From positions 1 to 44,941 of the forward strand of contig JAISSS010000063.1 of assembly GCA_031272965.1 (NCBI GenBank): a DNA stretch of 44,941 nt, in the 5' to 3' direction. The translations under genes and the position numbers were made by a program. How positions within the stretch are numbered: the stretch's first letter is position 1; each line of letters starts with the position of its first letter. This DNA comes from Bacteroidales bacterium. GTDB lineage: Bacteria > Bacteroidota > Bacteroidia > Bacteroidales > Prolixibacteraceae. Shown here piece after piece: positions 42,478-44,941 of this stretch. Under the pieces are notes generated by a model. That model saw only the letters and a list, made by a program, of their open reading frames with translations. It searched no databases and had not been told where the DNA came from.

Positions 42478-44268
42478 ATGCGAAAGTTTTTTATATTGTT
42501 TTTGTGCCTGACTTCGTCGGGCGTGTTCGGGCAGTCGCAGACCAATGAACGGGCAAAGTGGTTTACCGACGCCCGCTATGGCATGTTCATCCATTGGGGT
42601 GTATATAGCGGCGCCGAAGGCTACTGGAAAGGCGAGAAGCTACGCAATGACAACGATTATGCGGAATGGCTGTTCTATCGCAACCAGATTGGCAGAGAAG
42701 AATATCTGACCCTGCTTGAGCGCTTCGACTGGGATGCCATAGACCCCGAACAGTGGGTCATTCTGGCCAAAAAAGCGGGCATGAAATATGTTACCCTGAC
42801 CGCCAAACATCACGACGGATTCGCCCTGTGGGACAGCAAGGTCGGCAATTACGACGTGGGCGATTACACCGCTCACAGGCGCGACATTGTCAAAGAGCTT
42901 GCCGCCGCCTGCAAGAAACACGGCCTCCGCATGGGCCTCTATTACTCCCATTGGGTGGATTGGGAGCACCGCTTCGGTTGGAACCACGAGCGCGAGCTCT
43001 CCGGCATTGCCCCCAAAGACTACGATAAATACTGGCAGGAAAAAGTTATCCCCCAAATCCGCGAGCTGCTCACCAATTACGGGGAAGTGAGCATGCTGTG
43101 GTTCGACATGTGGATTCACCACTCCCAAACGGTCGTTACCAAAGCGCAACTGCTACAGCTGAAATCGCTGATTCGTAGCCTACAGCCCGACTGCCTCGTC
43201 AATTCGCGGCTGGGACTGTCAATCGAAGAAGACCCTGACATCGACTTTAAGACGCTGGGCGATAACCAGTTGGGCAGTCATAAGGAAGAATTTCCATGGC
43301 AGTCGCCTGGCACGGTAGCTCATTCGTGGGGCTTTCATTCCGGCGAATCGTCATGGAAGGCTACCAGCGTATTGCTGAAATCGCTCATCGGCAACGTCAG
43401 TCTGAATGGGAATTTCATGCTAAACATCGGCCCGCGAGCCAATGGCGAGGTGCCCTACGAAATAGAGCACAGGCTGCTCGAAATCGGCCAGTGGCTCGAC
43501 GTTAACGGCGATGCAATCTATGGCGCCGCCGCTTTCGACCTCGACAAGAACCTGCACGACTGGGGAAAAATTACCATGAAGCAGGCCGACGGCACAACAC
43601 GCCTCTTCCTGCACCTGTACAACTGGCCGCTGAACAGACAACTGCCCCTGACCGGCATCACCACGCCCCCGACACGGGTATATCTGCTGGCCGATAAGCA
43701 GAAACAGCCTTTAGAATTTACTCACGGCGGAGCCTTTACAAATATCAGGCTGCCCGCAATGGCGCCCTCCCATTATGTATCGGTGATTGCGGTTGAATAT
43801 GAACAAATACCCGAAACAGTACAAAATATCGTGGCCAAAACTACCGATGGCGGCTATTCAATGACTTACGATAAAACTGTCGGCGAGAGAACGCTGAAAC
43901 AGAACGGACGCAACCGCGAGGGAACAGTGCCGCCCCACGTGAGCATCAAAAGCCCCCAAACCCTGAAATGGCGGCTCTATGTGGACGCCCCAGGCAACAA
44001 AAATATCGACGTGTCATACAGCTTCGCAGGCGATAAAGCTGTTGGCAAAATAACATGCCGCACAGTCAATACCACCCTGTCGCACACCATAGAGCCTTCC
44101 GGCCAAACCGTTGGCGAGCCGAACCAGAACTGGGCTATCCCGCGCTTCCTCTCTCACCGTATGGGCAAAATACGCTTCCCCGACGCCGGATACTATGATG
44201 TGGAACTCGAAATAGCCCCTGTCGACAACAGCGAGCTGCTGTTCCAATGGCTGTGGCTTGGACAGTGA
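42478..44268 (+). CDS. Alpha-L-fucosidase (GH29)
   Basis: A 596-residue exported enzyme with signal peptide MRKFFILFLCLTSSGVFGQS. GH29 barrel motifs: RYGMFIHWGVYSGAEGYW, YVTLTAKHHDGFALWDS and GLYYSHWVDWEH. The catalytic nucleophile is the Asp in SMLWFDMWIHH (about residue 219). A beta-sandwich follows the barrel and a further C-terminal domain runs to the end. It releases fucose from glycans, possibly host or plant glycoconjugates. No SusC/D pair or fucose-catabolic genes are nearby. Confidence 0.92.
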   Translation: MRKFFILFLCLTSSGVFGQSQTNERAKWFTDARYGMFIHWGVYSGAEGYWKGEKLRNDNDYAEWLFYRNQIGREEYLTLLERFDWDAIDPEQWVILAKKAGMKYVTLTAKHHDGFALWDSKVGNYDVGDYTAHRRDIVKELAAACKKHGLRMGLYYSHWVDWEHRFGWNHERELSGIAPKDYDKYWQEKVIPQIRELLTNYGEVSMLWFDMWIHHSQTVVTKAQLLQLKSLIRSLQPDCLVNSRLGLSIEEDPDIDFKTLGDNQLGSHKEEFPWQSPGTVAHSWGFHSGESSWKATSVLLKSLIGNVSLNGNFMLNIGPRANGEVPYEIEHRLLEIGQWLDVNGDAIYGAAAFDLDKNLHDWGKITMKQADGTTRLFLHLYNWPLNRQLPLTGITTPPTRVYLLADKQKQPLEFTHGGAFTNIRLPAMAPSHYVSVIAVEYEQIPETVQNIVAKTTDGGYSMTYDKTVGERTLKQNGRNREGTVPPHVSIKSPQTLKWRLYVDAPGNKNIDVSYSFAGDKAVGKITCRTVNTTLSHTIEPSGQTVGEPNQNWAIPRFLSHRMGKIRFPDAGYYDVELEIAPVDNSELLFQWLWLGQ

Positions 44269-44443
44269 ATCACGCAGGCGGTCAACAGTGCACGAATCCT
44301 TTCCATTCATACATCATGTTTGGTCGAGGATTGAGGCTCGCATATTGTCTAAATAGTATCTTTCAGGACGGCAAGGTTCCTTTTCGCATCATTATGAGAA
44401 TTAGTTCTTTGCCATATTTATTTCATCTCTAAAATTATCCTAA

Positions 44444-44715
44444 TCAAAATTGACACTTTAATTTCGGCATTAGTGGCCAGTCGCAATGCAGGAAGATGCT
44501 GCCTGTAGTTTTGAGGATGCGGTACATCTGCTCGACGCGCTCGTAAAGCCAGGCGATATAATGCTCCACCCCCCTGACCAGCGGTCGCGGAAGGAGCGCA
44601 CCTTGCCCTCGTCGCCCCAGATGACCTCGTAGTTGCGGTTCGAGAAGAACGGCGGGTCAAGATAGACAAGGCAGAGTGCAATTTCATTGAAGAAACCGCA
44701 CTCTGTAAACCCCAC
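44444..44715 (-). pseudogene. Frameshifted, truncated DNA methyltransferase remnant
   Basis: Two overlapping minus-strand frames together rebuild a piece of a site-specific DNA methyltransferase. One reads LVYLDPPFFSNRNYEVIWGD (motif IV, DPPF) and then VRSFRDRW. The other continues VEHYIAWLYERVEQMYRILK, TTGSIFLHCDW. They join at a six-base G run on the minus strand (plus-strand Cs 44569-44574), where the frame changes. Both ends of the gene are missing: the SAM-binding and target-recognition parts are absent, and the sequence after HCDW degenerates to a stop at 44444-44446. It lies 3 bp downstream of the P-type ATPase stop. Confidence 0.75.
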
Positions 44716-44718
44716 ATC

Positions 44719-44941
44719 CTAATTGAGCAATCGCCGCACTTCCCCAATCCACAGCACAAGCGAGGTTACGCCGACGATTATGCCCCAATCAGCCCATTCG
44801 AGCGGGGTTACGTTGAACATCTCGCCGCCGAAGGTAACAATCAGATATTGACCGAAAAGGATTACCGCCGCAATCGCAAGGAAGCCGCTGCATGAGCCGA
44901 TGTTGGCAAATGCCGATTTGCCCGTCATAAAGGCTTTGGCG
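44719..44941 (-). CDS. C-terminal end of a calcium-translocating P-type ATPase (partial)
   Basis: Seventy-four codons up to the window edge. SAFANIGSCSGFLAIAAVIL, then FGQYLIVTFGG, EMFNVTPLEWADW and VTSLVLWIGEVRRLL match the last membrane helices of the PMCA-type Ca2+-ATPases found in Bacteroidales. The catalytic part (phosphorylated Asp, nucleotide domain) lies outside the window. Two hydrophobic segments are visible. The TAG stop is at 44719-44721. Confidence 0.8.
   Translation of the reverse strand, partial: AKAFMTGKSAFANIGSCSGFLAIAAVILFGQYLIVTFGGEMFNVTPLEWADWGIIVGVTSLVLWIGEVRRLLN

Noticed and set aside
1-44941. tRNA, rRNA, CRISPR array, complete IS element or prophage
   Set aside because: Reading both strands by eye, I saw no cloverleaf-like T-loop runs, regularly spaced repeats, intact transposase with inverted ends or phage structural genes. 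A dedicated scan could still find a weak case.

Overview
This window is bacterial and comes from a Bacteroidales-type member of the Bacteroidota. The upstream regions repeatedly carry the Bacteroidota -7 promoter element TAnnTTTG. The gene families also fit: rpsF-rpsR-rplI, a DUF4369-type TlpA lipoprotein, a fused acyl-CoA dehydratase activase, GH29/GH30/GH78 secreted or lipoprotein hydrolases, and an S9 peptidase. Most of the window is ordinary chromosomal housekeeping. I found no tRNA, rRNA, CRISPR array, complete insertion sequence or prophage.

Layout. 1-856: the cut 5' end of a minus-strand gene, then about 770 bp of non-coding DNA with a REP-type palindrome cluster and a perfect 20-bp hairpin. 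857-5975: a TetR regulator and two ORFs of the 2-hydroxyacyl-CoA dehydratase activase family. 5984-7765 (minus): a small HTH-like protein and the MlaE/MlaF lipid ABC transporter core. 7864-10848 (minus): an overlapping operon of a TlpA-like lipoprotein, LpxH and a ketoacyl-ACP synthase III. 10983-14177: ribF, a Gfo/Idh oxidoreductase and ribosomal proteins S6-S18-L9. 14398-16968: tpiA, yidD, ilvC. 17066-19345: a secreted protein with a glycan-binding-like domain and a Hint domain, and an Rpn-type nuclease. 19380-23496: a tetrapyrrole-methylase-fold methyltransferase, a metallo-beta-lactamase-fold hydrolase and an S9 peptidase. 23751-27803: pgk, ferritin and a RelA/SpoT protein with a degenerate hydrolase domain. 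27955-32854: a GH5-CBM-GH30 two-enzyme fusion and a CotH lipoprotein. 32876-37686: a LysM/BON pair, aat, an aminotransferase and a GH78-like rhamnosidase. 37829-42315: serA-tkt-glyA. 42478-44941: a GH29 fucosidase, a frameshifted DNA methyltransferase remnant and the end of a P-type ATPase.

How the genes work together. LpxH, MlaE/F, KAS III and the BON/LysM proteins serve envelope lipids and the cell wall. tpiA, pgk, tkt, serA and glyA link lower glycolysis and the pentose phosphate pathway to serine, glycine and one-carbon units. GH5-GH30, GH78 and GH29 suggest scavenging of beta-glucan, rhamnose and fucose, but there is no SusC/SusD pair, so this is not a classical polysaccharide utilisation locus.

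The most unusual signals: (1) the 1205-residue activase gene carries three repeat-like DNA segments in frame at probable loops. Two are 85 percent identical 41-mers, and the third is a 24-mer matching the intergenic REP palindrome at 22 of 24 positions. (2) A 32-nt promoter-containing sequence occurs twice, 23 kb apart, at 30/32 identity. (3) The Hint-domain protein has a hedgehog-like layout and lacks the C-terminal splice residues. (4) GH5 and GH30 are joined in one polypeptide next to a CotH-kinase lipoprotein.
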